DNA of 64,000 nucleotides, taken from the NCBI RefSeq assembly GCF_014652395.1, contig NZ_BMYS01000005.1, positions 62,526-126,525 on the forward strand. Direction: 5' to 3'. The notes below the pieces were generated by a model. It saw only the letters and a program-made list of their open reading frames with translations. It did no database searches and was not told the origin of the DNA. A program made the translations under genes and the position numbers. The DNA is from Advenella faeciporci. Its GTDB lineage: Bacteria > Pseudomonadota > Gammaproteobacteria > Burkholderiales > Burkholderiaceae_B. Of the stretch, positions 9,747 to 18,466 are shown in pieces (the stretch's first letter is position 1; every line of letters begins with the position of its first letter).

Positions 9747-11767
9747 TGTTCGATCTGCAAACCCTTGATGACTTGAGTCTGCTCGCAGAAACACATGAAC
9801 TGGAATGCAAACTGGCGCGAGGCCAGAATGGTCAAGGCGAAGTCCCAAAAGATTTCTGGCCCACCTACTCAGCCATGGCAAATGCTCATGGAGGCGTTGT
9901 ACTGCTTGGCATAAGCGAGAAGAACGGCAAGTTCTCAATAGAAGGTATTGCCAACCCAAACAAAATACGTACCGACCTGTTCAATACACTGAACAACCCA
10001 GGAAAAGTCAGCTGCAACTTGCTTTCTGACACCGATGTACAGACGCTGACACTGAATGGGCGGACAATTCTGGCCGTAATCATTCCACAGGCAATACGCA
10101 AGCAGCGTCCTGTCTTTCTGAACAATCAACCTTTTGTCCATACATACAAACGGCTAAATGATGGTGATCGACTCTGTAGCGAAGAAACTGTCAGGCGAAT
10201 GTTTGCCGAGCAGGTAGAAGATGAGCGCGACATTCGTATTCTGCCGCACTTCGGTATGGATGATATTGATATGGAGAGCTTGCACATTTACCGTCAAATG
10301 CTTAAGGATGAAAAACCCGGACACCCCTACCTTGAGCAGGATGATTTTTCCTTTCTACAAAATCTGCGCGGCTGGCGCCGTGATCGCACCACAGGTAAAG
10401 AAGGACTGACACTGGCTGGGCTGCTGATGTTTGGCCGCTGGTCGTCTATTCAGGAAGTGTTACCGTATTATTTCCTGGACTATCAGGAACAGCCAGAAGC
10501 CAAAACGGAATTGCGCTGGGTTGATCGCTTAGTGCCTGACGGCACATGGTCAGGCAACCTGTTTGATTTTTATCGGCGTGTATACCGAAAACTGATCGCA
10601 GAACTCAAAGTTCCATTCAGTGTAAAAGACGGTCAACGCAAAGAGGATACACCCGTTCATGTCGCCTTGCGTGAAGCGTTGGTTAATACATTAGTACACG
10701 CTGACTACACCGGGCGGTTATCGGTTCTTGTGGTAAAGCGGCCCAATATGTTTGGGTTTCGTAACCCCGGAGGTCTGCGTCTGCCCATAGAGCAGGTCAT
10801 TCGTGGCGGCGAAAGCGACTGCCGCAACCGCACTTTGCACCAGATGTTTCTGCTAATAGGCCTTGGCGAGCGCGGAGGCTCAGGCATACCCAAAATTTTC
10901 AGTGGATGGCAGAGTCAACATTGGCGTCAACCCTTGTTGCGCGAAAAAGACCTGCCCGAGCAGACCTTGCTGGAATTGCACATGCTTGATTTACTGCCTG
11001 AATCTGTACTGAATACATTAAGAGGCTTGTTTGGCACCGACTTTGACCACGTAGACGCCTTAGGTAGAACCATTCTCTCTACAGCAATGATCGAAGGTGT
11101 TGTTAGCCACAGTCGCATTACCGAGATATGTGCCGACCATCCTCATGATGTAAGCCTAATGCTGGCCAAACTGGAACGAGAAGGCATGTTGCAGTCTCAA
11201 GGCAGATCCCGTGGCAAGGTATATTACCTGCCAGGATCTGTCCCGGTTTCACCGGAGCAGGTATTTACTTCTGCCATTAGCTCCGGTAGTAACGAGGCCA
11301 GCTCCGGTAGTAACGAGGCCAGCTCCGGTAGTAACGAGGCCAGCTCCGGTAGTAACGAGGCCAGCTCCGGTAGTAACGAGACAACAAAGATCCTCCCGAT
11401 AATAACAGGAACAGAGCTGCTTCATCGTAATGAGCAGGGTTGCCTGATTTCCCCATTGTTGGATGCTCCCATCATCGACTCACTGGCAGCGTTATCGCCC
11501 AGCCTGCGCGATGATTTACTGCTACGTGCCGCTTTACCCCGAGCCAAGGCTCGCTTGGACAAGGAAAATATGGCTAACGCAATCCTTGCCATTTGTGAAG
11601 GACGCTACGTTCGTCTAAGTGTTCTGGCGGAATTGCTGCAACGTGATGCCGATGGCCTGCGCAAGATACACTTGGACGCGCTGGTAAAGAGCCAACGCAT
11701 CAGGCGTGCTTTTCCCAGTACACCCACCCACGAAATGCAATCTTATTGCGCAGCGAAAAGTCCATGA
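9746..11767 (+). CDS. Schlafen AlbA_2-domain / GHKL-like ATP-binding protein with C-terminal repeat
   Basis: The N-terminus (about residues 8-130) is a Schlafen AlbA_2 domain: ETHELECKLARGQ, then SAMANAHGGVVLLGISE. A second module around residues 305-385 is the HATPase-like part of this family (ALREALVNTLVHADY, FRNPGGLR, and the G-rich lid GERGGSGIPKIF). A winged helix follows (about 436-500, ending GKVYYLPG). Residues about 512-546 are five copies of SSGSNEA. The family is usually annotated as putative transcriptional regulator or ATP-binding protein and often travels with restriction-modification or other defence genes. Here it diverges from the ATPase/FtsK/DUF262 operon. Its biochemical role is unknown; nucleic-acid binding with ATP-dependent switching is the likely mode. 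Confidence 0.8.
   Translation: MFDLQTLDDLSLLAETHELECKLARGQNGQGEVPKDFWPTYSAMANAHGGVVLLGISEKNGKFSIEGIANPNKIRTDLFNTLNNPGKVSCNLLSDTDVQTLTLNGRTILAVIIPQAIRKQRPVFLNNQPFVHTYKRLNDGDRLCSEETVRRMFAEQVEDERDIRILPHFGMDDIDMESLHIYRQMLKDEKPGHPYLEQDDFSFLQNLRGWRRDRTTGKEGLTLAGLLMFGRWSSIQEVLPYYFLDYQEQPEAKTELRWVDRLVPDGTWSGNLFDFYRRVYRKLIAELKVPFSVKDGQRKEDTPVHVALREALVNTLVHADYTGRLSVLVVKRPNMFGFRNPGGLRLPIEQVIRGGESDCRNRTLHQMFLLIGLGERGGSGIPKIFSGWQSQHWRQPLLREKDLPEQTLLELHMLDLLPESVLNTLRGLFGTDFDHVDALGRTILSTAMIEGVVSHSRITEICADHPHDVSLMLAKLEREGMLQSQGRSRGKVYYLPGSVPVSPEQVFTSAISSGSNEASSGSNEASSGSNEASSGSNEASSGSNETTKILPIITGTELLHRNEQGCLISPLLDAPIIDSLAALSPSLRDDLLLRAALPRAKARLDKENMANAILAICEGRYVRLSVLAELLQRDADGLRKIHLDALVKSQRIRRAFPSTPTHEMQSYCAAKSP
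11279..11379 (+). repeat. In-frame 21-bp tandem repeat (four full units plus a 17-bp partial)
   Basis: Units begin at 11279, 11300, 11321, 11342 and 11363. The first four are identical over 21 bases by eye, and the fifth is identical for 17 bases before diverging. Each unit encodes SSGSNEA, so gain or loss of copies would keep the frame and only change the linker between the winged helix and the C-terminal segment. The perfect identity suggests recent expansion by slippage. Confidence 0.95.
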
Positions 11768-11902
11768 CTTAAGGCGTGGAGAGGTGACAAAAAAACTGGA
11801 CACGATTATTAACGATTTTGCCCATCAAGCCCATGCAACGGCAAGAAGGCATGCATATTACTGTATCCCTATCTACCTAGCCGATTCACACAGGACAATC
11901 AA

Positions 11903-12700
11903 ATGAAACTTGAAATTAACGTCATTGACGCCTTTACTGATACTCTTTTCAAAGGGAATCCAGCGGCAGTAATTATCACGGATAGCTGGTTATCTGAAGA
12001 CTTAATGCAATCCATTGCGGCAGAGAATAATTTATCCGAGACGGCTTTTTTGGTTTCAGATAAAGGAACCACCTACCATATCCGCTGGTTCTCTCCAATG
12101 ACTGAAATTGCTTTTTGTGGTCATGCCACATTGGCGTCTGCTTTTGTCCTGTTTACCAAGAACGCTCAGCTGAAAAGCATTCATTTTTCAGCTAAAGCCG
12201 TTGGTGATTTTACGGTTGTAAAAACGGATTCTGGCAAAATCCAAATGGATTTCCCCAATACCAAGCCTGAAAAAATAGACGCTATACCGAATAGTTTATT
12301 GTCCGGGCTTTCCATTCAACCGCTGGAGGTTTATCGGAATGCCCAGGCGTATTTTGTACTTTACGGTTCTGAGTCTGATGTTTTGTCGGTGACACGTAAT
12401 AATGAAATACTGAGGCAGCTTAAACCTTTGGATGTTGTCGTCACATGCAAGTCTGAGTCAAAAGACCATGATTTCATTTCAAGGTATTTTTGGCCGGCAA
12501 ATGGTGGGGATGAAGACCCTGTGACCGGTTCTATTCACACCGGTCTGGCGCCATTTTGGGCTGAACGGTTGAATAAAAACGAACTGGTGGCTTACCAGGC
12601 TTCAAAGCGCGGCGGCGTGCTTCAATGCGTGGTATCACAAGACCGGGTATTGATTTCCGGCAATGCAGTTCAGTACTTGAAAGGCAGTATCGTGGTTTAG
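11903..12700 (+). CDS. PhzF-family isomerase/epimerase-like protein
   Basis: A 265-residue protein of the PhzF/diaminopimelate-epimerase fold. Family markers are FKGNPAAV near residue 17, the catalytic-type glutamate in SETAF (E46), the CGHATLASA segment (72-80) and the C-terminal GDEDPVTGSIH. PhzF isomerises an intermediate of phenazine synthesis, but most homologues lie outside phenazine clusters, as here, and their substrates are unknown. The gene stands alone between the AlbA_2 ATPase gene and the divergent PaiB-like gene, and it reads noticeably more AT-rich than the genes further right. Assignment to family is firm; function is not. Confidence 0.9.
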   Translation: MKLEINVIDAFTDTLFKGNPAAVIITDSWLSEDLMQSIAAENNLSETAFLVSDKGTTYHIRWFSPMTEIAFCGHATLASAFVLFTKNAQLKSIHFSAKAVGDFTVVKTDSGKIQMDFPNTKPEKIDAIPNSLLSGLSIQPLEVYRNAQAYFVLYGSESDVLSVTRNNEILRQLKPLDVVVTCKSESKDHDFISRYFWPANGGDEDPVTGSIHTGLAPFWAERLNKNELVAYQASKRGGVLQCVVSQDRVLISGNAVQYLKGSIVV

Positions 12701-12786
12701 CCCATCATCATACTTGTTAAGCATGAACCAACGTCTCACATGAATGGCAAAGATGACGACCGTAACGCTGCACATAACAGATGACC

Positions 12787-13407
12787 CTATTCATGCGCCA
12801 TCAAGGCCACCATGGCAGGGCATCCACCCTCTGCCCTCAGTCCGTCAATAATTCCCTGGCGGTCTGCTAAAAGTCGATTTTGACTGATCTTCCACTTTCC
12901 CTCAATGGCGCGAATGGGAATCTCGATGCCAACAATACCCTTGAGCTGTGCTTCAGTGAAGTCTTCGGGGGCATCGGAAACTTTCCACGAATGCTCCCGC
13001 TCACGCTCAAGATTGCCCGTTAGTTGTTCAAGCTGGGCAAGAATCCAACCGGCATCAGCAATGACCCGGGCTTTCCCTCTGACCTGAACCATCACAAAAT
13101 TCCAAGTGGGCACCACTTTCCCGTGCGCTGCCTTGGATGGATACCACGATGGTGTCACATAACATTCTGGTCCCTGAAAGACAACCAAGGTCTCGGCTCC
13201 TTCGCGCAGCTCATCAAGCTGCTTGTTTCCCCGGGCAAGATGGGCGCGCAGTATGCCATAGTCCCCACCCTCGTGAAGTGAAAATGGAATTAAATTGGCC
13301 ATCAGGCCGCCACTGCCAGAGGTGACCAGGGTCGCCAGCGGATGGGCGGATATCAAGCCATGGAGAATCTCCATACGCTCTTCTCGAAATAAGCTTGGAC
13401 AATGCAT
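12787..13407 (-). CDS. PaiB-like FMN-binding negative transcriptional regulator family protein
   Basis: The 206-residue sequence has the split-barrel FMN-binding signature of the PaiB/FMN_bind_2 family: ATLVTSGSGGLMANLIPF near the start, LRAHLARGNKQ, and CYVTPSWYPSKAAHGKVVPTWNF. PaiB of Bacillus was described as a repressor of sporulation and degradative enzyme genes; most proteobacterial members are uncharacterised flavoproteins. The gene is divergent from a MocR regulator across a roughly 120-bp spacer, the usual arrangement of a MocR and its target, so the MocR protein probably controls it. Confidence 0.88.
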   Translation of the reverse strand: MHCPSLFREERMEILHGLISAHPLATLVTSGSGGLMANLIPFSLHEGGDYGILRAHLARGNKQLDELREGAETLVVFQGPECYVTPSWYPSKAAHGKVVPTWNFVMVQVRGKARVIADAGWILAQLEQLTGNLEREREHSWKVSDAPEDFTEAQLKGIVGIEIPIRAIEGKWKISQNRLLADRQGIIDGLRAEGGCPAMVALMAHE

Positions 13408-13447
13408 CTTGATTCCTTTTTATAGGTTAATCAGTCTATTTTTACAC

Positions 13448-13463
13448 TTGACTGGCCTATAAT
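13448..13463 (+). promoter_or_regulatory. Candidate promoter elements in the PaiB/MocR divergent spacer
   Basis: The spacer contains TTGACT (13448-13453) and TATAAT (13458-13463). They are only four bases apart, so they cannot be one promoter's -35 and -10. TATAAT may be the -10 of the rightward MocR promoter, while TTGACT could belong to an overlapping site. Short CCAG and GACTGG motifs around them could be the direct repeats MocR proteins bind. Weakly supported. Confidence 0.3.
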
Positions 13464-13526
13464 TAAGTACCAGATAATGAATAATTTACCAAGCCAGTTT
13501 GTAGCGTGTGCCCAAAGGAAAACCAA

Positions 13527-15020
13527 ATGGCAAAACGTCAGCTCATCATTGAAATTCCCGCTCTGGGATTCATCGACCGTAGCAAGGGAGGTATCGGCCA
13601 ACAACTTACCGCCTCACTTCGCAGGGCTATTTCGGCGGGCGAACTAAAGGCCGGTGAACGCCTGCCTTCCACTCGTGCATTGGCAGATTCACTGGGTCTG
13701 TCACGCGGAACGATAGCTGAAGCCTATGAGCAGCTTCGGGCTGAAGGATTACTGGAAACTCAAGCCAGCGCCTGCACACGCGTTGCCTCCGGACTGCAGG
13801 AATGGAGCACAACTTCGCAGAGTCCCCTTAACAGGCAGGCAGAACAAGCGCCGTTACTCCCCGTGTCGGCAGCCAGTTATGCCGCCATAGCAGACCAGCT
13901 GACGCCTCTGCCACCGGTTCCATTTTCAGTCGCCGTCCCAGAAGGGAAGGTGGCGATGGACGATCATTGGCGCAGGCTGGGCAATCGCGTTCGCGCTTCT
14001 CAAGTAGCTGCTCCGTCTGGCTATGCTGATCCACAAGGCCTGCTTGCCTTAAGAAAAGCGATAGCCAATTATTTGCGACGGGCGCGTGCCGTAAATTGTG
14101 GTCCCGAAAACATCATTATTACCGAAGGTACCCAGCAAGGCCTCTACCTGGCCAGCAAAGTCTTGCTAGCTCCAGATGACGCGGCATGGGCTGAAGACCC
14201 CGCTTATCCCGGGCTGACCTCTGTCCTGAAAGACCGTGGTGTCCAAGTTCACCGAATACCCGTGGATACCCAGGGGATGGACATTGCTAGCGCGTTGGAA
14301 GCATGCCCTGGGGCCCGTGCTGCATTTGTTACCCCGTCACACCAATACCCCCTCGGGATGCCAATGAGCATGTCGCGACGCCTTGCGCTTATCGATTGGG
14401 CCCGGCAACATAGTAGCTGGATTGTTGAAGACGATTACGACAGCGAGTTGCGTTATACCGGACAACCCTTTCCTGCCATGCAGGGCCTGGATCGTAATCG
14501 GGTAATTTACCTGGGCACGTTCAGCAAAGTGCTGGCTCCCTCGCTGCGCCTCGGGTACATTGTGGCTCCTGAGTGTCTACTCAAATCTTTCATAGGGGCT
14601 CGTGCCCTGCTGGGTCGAAGCTCACCATTAACGGAACAGCACGTTGTCGCAGCCTACATGCAGGAGGGTTACTTTGACACGCATATCAGGCGAATTCGGG
14701 CAATCTACGGAGAGCGCCGCCAAGTGTTGATTGATGCACTTCACCGGGAGTTACCCGAGTTAAAAGTTCAACCTGCCGACCAAGGCATGCATATCGTTGT
14801 CTGGCTTCCTGAAGGGCAGGATGATGTAACCATTGCATCGGTAGCAAGCATGGCCGGTATCTCTGTGCGCGCCCTCTCACCAATGGGTTCAGGCAATCTA
14901 CCGCTTTCAGGACTCATGCTTGGGTTTGGCGGCTTTACTAATGCACAATTACTAAGCGCAGTGAAAAAATTGCGTCAAGTTTTAAAGATGACAGGCAAGC
15001 CGGCGCAACGCTGTACCTAA
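13527..15020 (+). CDS. MocR/PdxR-family transcriptional regulator (GntR HTH plus aminotransferase-like domain)
   Basis: The protein couples a GntR-type winged helix (GQQLTASLRRAISAGEL through LPSTRALADSLGLSRGT, about residues 20-80) to a fold-type I aminotransferase domain (about 120-490). The PLP-binding lysine is K334 in YLGTFSKVLAPSLRLGY, and IVEDDYDSELRY is the usual MocR segment before it. I chose the ATG at 13527 over an in-frame GTG at 13506 because AAAGGA sits eight bases upstream of the ATG. MocR proteins sense PLP or amino-compound adducts and act as activator and self-repressor. The divergent PaiB-like flavoprotein gene is the obvious target. Length 497 aa is normal. Confidence 0.9.
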   Translation: MAKRQLIIEIPALGFIDRSKGGIGQQLTASLRRAISAGELKAGERLPSTRALADSLGLSRGTIAEAYEQLRAEGLLETQASACTRVASGLQEWSTTSQSPLNRQAEQAPLLPVSAASYAAIADQLTPLPPVPFSVAVPEGKVAMDDHWRRLGNRVRASQVAAPSGYADPQGLLALRKAIANYLRRARAVNCGPENIIITEGTQQGLYLASKVLLAPDDAAWAEDPAYPGLTSVLKDRGVQVHRIPVDTQGMDIASALEACPGARAAFVTPSHQYPLGMPMSMSRRLALIDWARQHSSWIVEDDYDSELRYTGQPFPAMQGLDRNRVIYLGTFSKVLAPSLRLGYIVAPECLLKSFIGARALLGRSSPLTEQHVVAAYMQEGYFDTHIRRIRAIYGERRQVLIDALHRELPELKVQPADQGMHIVVWLPEGQDDVTIASVASMAGISVRALSPMGSGNLPLSGLMLGFGGFTNAQLLSAVKKLRQVLKMTGKPAQRCT

Positions 15021-15190
15021 ACGTATTTTTAACTACTGGCTACCTAATACTGTAGCCGCGTTCAAACAAAAACAATTTTCTACATTATAAGGCACTATTT
15101 ACCAAATACCTTCATCGGCAAGCCCCTTTTCATTGAACCAATTAAACTATTCACTATCCAATCCTGACCAGTATTAATCAAGAGCACTCT

Positions 15191-15913
15191 ATGTCCATAC
15201 AAAACGTTTTACAGCAATTAATGCAATCAGCACAGGGGTTAATGTCTGAACAAAAGACAAACCAAACCCGGTCGGCAGACAGTAAAAACCCGTCATCGGG
15301 CCTGAAAAGCTTTGCCGGAGGTGCACTTACCGGCAGCGCGTTGGCCTTACTAATGGGCAATAAAAAATTCAGGAAAATCGGCGGCAAGGTTGCCACCTAT
15401 GGGGGTGTGGCCGCACTGGGCGCTCTTGCCTATCATGCTTACGGCCAATGGAAAGAAAACCAGAACCAGGCACCTCAACCGGCCAGTCAGCCAGTTGCCA
15501 CACCGGCACAGATTGCGTATGACACCCGGGCATTCAGCCAGCAGCCCGTTGCCGAACTGGAAAAACACAGCAAACTGGTTTTGACCGCGATGATTTCCGC
15601 CGCCAAAGCCGATGGGCATATCAATGCCGACGAACAGCGCTTGCTGGAAGCCGAGTTTGACCGCCTGGATGCCTCACCAGATGAACACGCCTGGATTCGC
15701 GCCCAGCTTGACGGCCCAGCCGACCCTGCGGCAGTTGCCAAACAAGTAGAATCACCCGAACAAGCAGCCGAGGTCTATATGGCCAGCGTACTTGTTAACG
15801 GTGCCGACAGTTTCATGGAGCGGGCTTATTTAAATGAACTGGCGAACCAGCTAGGCCTGGAGGAAAGTTTAAAAACCCATTTGGAGAGTTCGGCCTTAAG
15901 TATTCAGCAATAA
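15191..15913 (+). CDS. DUF533 (YebE-like) protein with TerB-like C-terminal domain
   Basis: The 240-residue protein has a polar N-terminus, a hydrophobic/glycine stretch GALTGSALALLMGNKKFRK (about 45-63), another in GGVAALGALAYHAYGQW, and a C-terminal alpha-helical TerB-like domain (LTAMISAAKADGHINADEQ; MERAYLNELANQLGL). This is the DUF533/YebE arrangement, an inner-membrane-associated family of unknown role. It appears intact and monocistronic. A second, badly degraded copy in the same orientation lies at 28327-28726, so the two copies flank the hydroquinone island. Confidence 0.88.
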   Translation: MSIQNVLQQLMQSAQGLMSEQKTNQTRSADSKNPSSGLKSFAGGALTGSALALLMGNKKFRKIGGKVATYGGVAALGALAYHAYGQWKENQNQAPQPASQPVATPAQIAYDTRAFSQQPVAELEKHSKLVLTAMISAAKADGHINADEQRLLEAEFDRLDASPDEHAWIRAQLDGPADPAAVAKQVESPEQAAEVYMASVLVNGADSFMERAYLNELANQLGLEESLKTHLESSALSIQQ

Positions 15914-16022
15914 TCAATCCCTGCACTCAAGGATATCCATTCAGAATGAGATGGATGATTTTAAAACCATAACCCATATCAAGAGTCGTAAAGCAGAAGA
16001 CCAAACCAATACTCGTTTATTA

Positions 16023-16042
16023 ATCATTGTTATAACAATGAT
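16023..16042. promoter_or_regulatory. 20-bp perfect palindrome overlapping a -10 box: probable HipB-like operator
   Basis: ATCATTGTTATAACAATGAT is perfectly self-complementary and its last base is shared with a TATAAT (16042-16047). The ATG of the XRE-type antitoxin gene lies 36 bp further on. A palindrome covering the promoter of an antitoxin-like HTH gene is the standard layout for autorepression. Confidence 0.7.
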
Positions 16043-16078
16043 ATAATACTATTATTGTTTATATTTCAGTAATTAAAT

Positions 16079-16399
16079 ATGGCTTCGCGATTCTACCCCC
16101 TCCCTATCGAGGTTAACCAAACCCTGGTCGAACTGGGCCAGAGGGTCGCTTTGCGCCGGCGCCTGGCGGACATGACTCAAGCCGAATTGGCCGAACAGGT
16201 AGGTTTGGGCATTTCCACCATCACCGCGATCGAACGCGGTGAGCAAGGCACCTCTATTGGCGCCATTGGGCGGGTGCTTTGGGGCTTGGACATTCTTTCC
16301 GATCTGGATTCTATTGCCATATTGCGGGCTGATGAACCGCTTCTTCTGGATCGCATTGATGAAATTCCAAAACGCATCAGGAAGCGGAGAAAAAAATGA
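16079..16399 (+). CDS. XRE-family HTH protein, HipB-like orphan antitoxin
   Basis: A 106-residue protein with a Cro/CI-type helix-turn-helix in its middle (VALRRRLADMTQAELAEQVGLGISTITAIERGE, about 24-56) followed by a short tail ending in a basic KRIRKRRKK. The size and the segment around IGAIGRVLWGLDILSDL fit HipB-like antitoxins that precede hipA kinase toxin genes. Its stop overlaps an ATG as ATGA, exactly as in hipBA operons, but the downstream toxin frame ends after 17 codons. So it is probably a solitary repressor left after toxin loss, still controlled by the palindrome upstream. Confidence 0.8.
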   Translation: MASRFYPLPIEVNQTLVELGQRVALRRRLADMTQAELAEQVGLGISTITAIERGEQGTSIGAIGRVLWGLDILSDLDSIAILRADEPLLLDRIDEIPKRIRKRRKK

Positions 16400-16449
16400 G
16401 TTCAAAAACCAAACCTGTTTGGTTCGACTGCCCCCGATACCGCTTTTGA
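16396..16449 (+). pseudogene. Remnant of the hipA toxin start (17 codons)
   Basis: An ATG overlapping the antitoxin stop (ATGA) opens a frame of 17 residues, MSSKTKPVWFDCPRYRF, and then a stop. The MSSKT...VW beginning resembles starts of HipA-family kinases, in which a VWLPG-type stretch usually follows. The remaining bases up to 16613 contain no continuation that I can recognise. I read this as the scar of a deleted toxin gene; with so few residues, chance similarity is possible. Confidence 0.4.
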
Positions 16450-16613
16450 GTCAGCAAAAAATGCAAAACTCTCTAAACGGCATCGTCAAAGTCCTCGCCA
16501 TTAATCAACGCCTCTCAATATGGCAATTGCATGCACTACCCGCGATAACATGCTGCATTTTCTACAAAATGCATTGATCGTTCGAAGGTTAAACACAATT
16601 TCAACCGAACAAT

Positions 16614-17573
16614 ATGATAAAAAGCTTAAAAGGCGTGCTTGAAGCCCGACAAGTCCCCATTTACTTCCTGGCGATTATTGGCGGCGCGGTGCTGGGGCTG
16701 GTCACTCCCTGGACCAGTAATTTTGAGAGCGTGATCAATCCCGCTTTGGCGGTCATGCTTTTTGCCACCTTCCTGCAGGTGCCACTGGCAGAAATAGCGG
16801 CGGCATTGCGTAACCTTCGCTTTATCGGCGCTCTCGTTTTTGCAAACTTCATAGCAATGCCCATCATCGCTGCAGGCCTTATCCAGTTTCTGCCTGCAGA
16901 TCCCATGCTTCGTCTGGGTGTCTTGTTCGTTTTGCTTACGCCCTGCATTGATTACGTTATTACCTTCACCCACCTGGGCAAGGGCAATGCCCGCCTGTTG
17001 CTGGCCATGACACCCGTACTGCTGGCTTTGCAAATGCTGCTTCTGCCGGTTTACCTGAATCTCATGCTGGGCGGCAAGGTATCGGATATGGTAGAAGCAG
17101 AGCCGTTCCTGCATGCCTTCATTTGGCTGATTGCCGTGCCTTTGGCCCTGGCCGCAACGCTGCAGGTTCTGGTTTCCCGCAATGAAAAAATCGCGAAAGC
17201 GGGGACTGTGCTTGATCTTCTGCCCGTTCCTGCCACTGCCTTGGTTCTGTTCATTGTATTGGCATCCGTCATGCCGCAAATTGGCCTGGCCCAAAATGCG
17301 GCATTGCATGCGGCACCGGTTTATATCGCTTTCGCGCTTATCGCGCCATTCATCGGAAAACTAGCCGCAAACCTTATGCGTCTTGATGCACTATCCGCCA
17401 GGGCGGTTTCATTTTCGGCCTCTTACCGGAATTCGCTGGTTATTTTACCCTTGGCTTTTGCGGTGCCAGGCGGCGTTCCTTTACTGCCAGCCGTCATCCT
17501 GACACAAACCATCGTAGAGCTGTGCTTTCTGCCTGTGTATATTCGTCTGGTTCCGCGGCTGTCCAAAGAATAG
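16614..17573 (+). CDS. Arsenic-resistance / bile acid:sodium symporter superfamily transporter (ACR3-like)
   Basis: The 319-residue integral membrane protein has about ten hydrophobic helices and no signal peptide. The segment LTPCIDYVITFTHLGKGNARLLLAM, with a cysteine after a proline, and YRNSLVILPLAFAVPGG near the end are typical of the ACR3/BASS superfamily that exports arsenite or other anions. No arsR, arsC or other ars gene is nearby, so the substrate could be something else. The gene lies just before the AT-rich catabolic island and is transcribed alone. The ATG has only a weak ribosome site. Confidence 0.8.
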   Translation: MIKSLKGVLEARQVPIYFLAIIGGAVLGLVTPWTSNFESVINPALAVMLFATFLQVPLAEIAAALRNLRFIGALVFANFIAMPIIAAGLIQFLPADPMLRLGVLFVLLTPCIDYVITFTHLGKGNARLLLAMTPVLLALQMLLLPVYLNLMLGGKVSDMVEAEPFLHAFIWLIAVPLALAATLQVLVSRNEKIAKAGTVLDLLPVPATALVLFIVLASVMPQIGLAQNAALHAAPVYIAFALIAPFIGKLAANLMRLDALSARAVSFSASYRNSLVILPLAFAVPGGVPLLPAVILTQTIVELCFLPVYIRLVPRLSKE

Positions 17574-17651
17574 TCCAGGTACGGTTTTACTAAAAAAAAG
17601 GCCGCATAAGTGGCCATTTTCAACTCACATTACAAAACACGTTTGCAAAAC

Positions 17652-17920
17652 TTAACGTGAATATCCCGTTGCGGCACCAAACACTCTCTCGCGCCGGGAC
17701 CAGTCATAGGTTTTTTCCCAAACCTCCAGGACCGACATGGCCTCTTCGCGGAATACCTTGTCCTGCTCCGGGGTTGCCGTATGCACGCCCAATTCCAGAC
17801 GATGGCCTGAAGGATCAAAGAAGTAAATTGACAGCAAGAAATCGTCATGATTGACCGGCCCGATTACCGACACGTCTTTTGCCTCAAGATCTGCCTTGGC
17901 TTTCAGCCAGCAACCAACCA
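17652..17920 (-). pseudogene. 3' fragment of a VOC (glyoxalase/dioxygenase superfamily) gene
   Basis: Reading leftward, the frame encodes a recognisable C-terminal half of a vicinal-oxygen-chelate protein: WLKAKADLEAKDVSVIG, NHDDFLLSIYFFDPSGHRLELG, then a tail ending FGAATGYSR. The FFDPSGHRLEL motif contains a metal-binding glutamate. The expected N-terminal half is missing: beyond about 17920 the translation is unrelated and has no plausible start. The gene was probably truncated when neighbouring DNA was inserted or deleted. Confidence 0.65.
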
Positions 17921-18020
17921 GTCGCCAAGCCAATGGAAACATCCGTGCCGGCCAATATACAGTCGGATACGGATGTTGCTTGCTTCCAAAAGGAATTAAC
18001 CCAATATATAAAAAATGCAA

Positions 18021-18466
18021 TCAGGTTCTATCCCAATGGTGCCGGCACGCCCGTTATGGGATACTCAACCAAATTACGCATACAATCTCCCACGATCTGC
18101 ATAAATTTGTGGAGAAGGCACCACGAGTGCTAATACTTCAATTGATGAGTGAAATACCTGATCCAGGACAAGCAAGTTAAAGAACCGCACATCCATCAGC
18201 CAATCTGTAAGATTAGCCATGTTATGCCGTTATTATTGGAACATGATCCAAAAAAATACAAACGCATCTACCATGTCAATCATGGATAGCCAAATTGAAG
18301 GACTGCCACCGTATAAATGGCAGCTACTGATAGCATAAATTGAAACGCTTGCAAAATTCATTGGGTCTCAAGGAATATTTACTGTTCGTATACATTCCAA
18401 TAAATAAACTTTAAAAACACTCTCATTATTTCAAAGTGTTCAAATATTAATTATATAAAACGTAAC
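18021..18466. other. Non-coding / degenerate interval at the left edge of the catabolic island
   Basis: No intact gene is visible in these 446 bases. A forward-strand stretch around 18017-18133 translates to AIRFYPNGAGTPVMGYSTK and looks protein-like, but it has no start and soon hits a stop; a neighbouring frame continues with KFVEKAPRVLILQLMSE. This may be a frameshifted gene fragment that I cannot identify. The right part (18340-18466) is very AT-rich and presumably contains the promoter of the LysR gene that follows. Confidence 0.4.

Noticed and set aside
11279-11379. Possible CRISPR-like array
   Set aside because: The units are contiguous without spacers and are in frame within a coding sequence.
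11211-11402. Open frame across the 21-bp repeat encoding APVVTRP-type repeats
   Set aside because: It is the alternative reading frame of the same tandem repeat inside the AlbA_2 gene and has no independent start signal.
16626-17309. 227-codon antisense frame opposite the ACR3-like transporter gene
   Set aside because: Composition (many His, Gln, Cys and Arg codons) and lack of a ribosome site mark it as a shadow of the hydrophobic transporter frame.
17579-17625. Terminator after the ACR3-like transporter (GGCC-N8-GGCC)
   Set aside because: The stem is only four bases and has no following U-tract.
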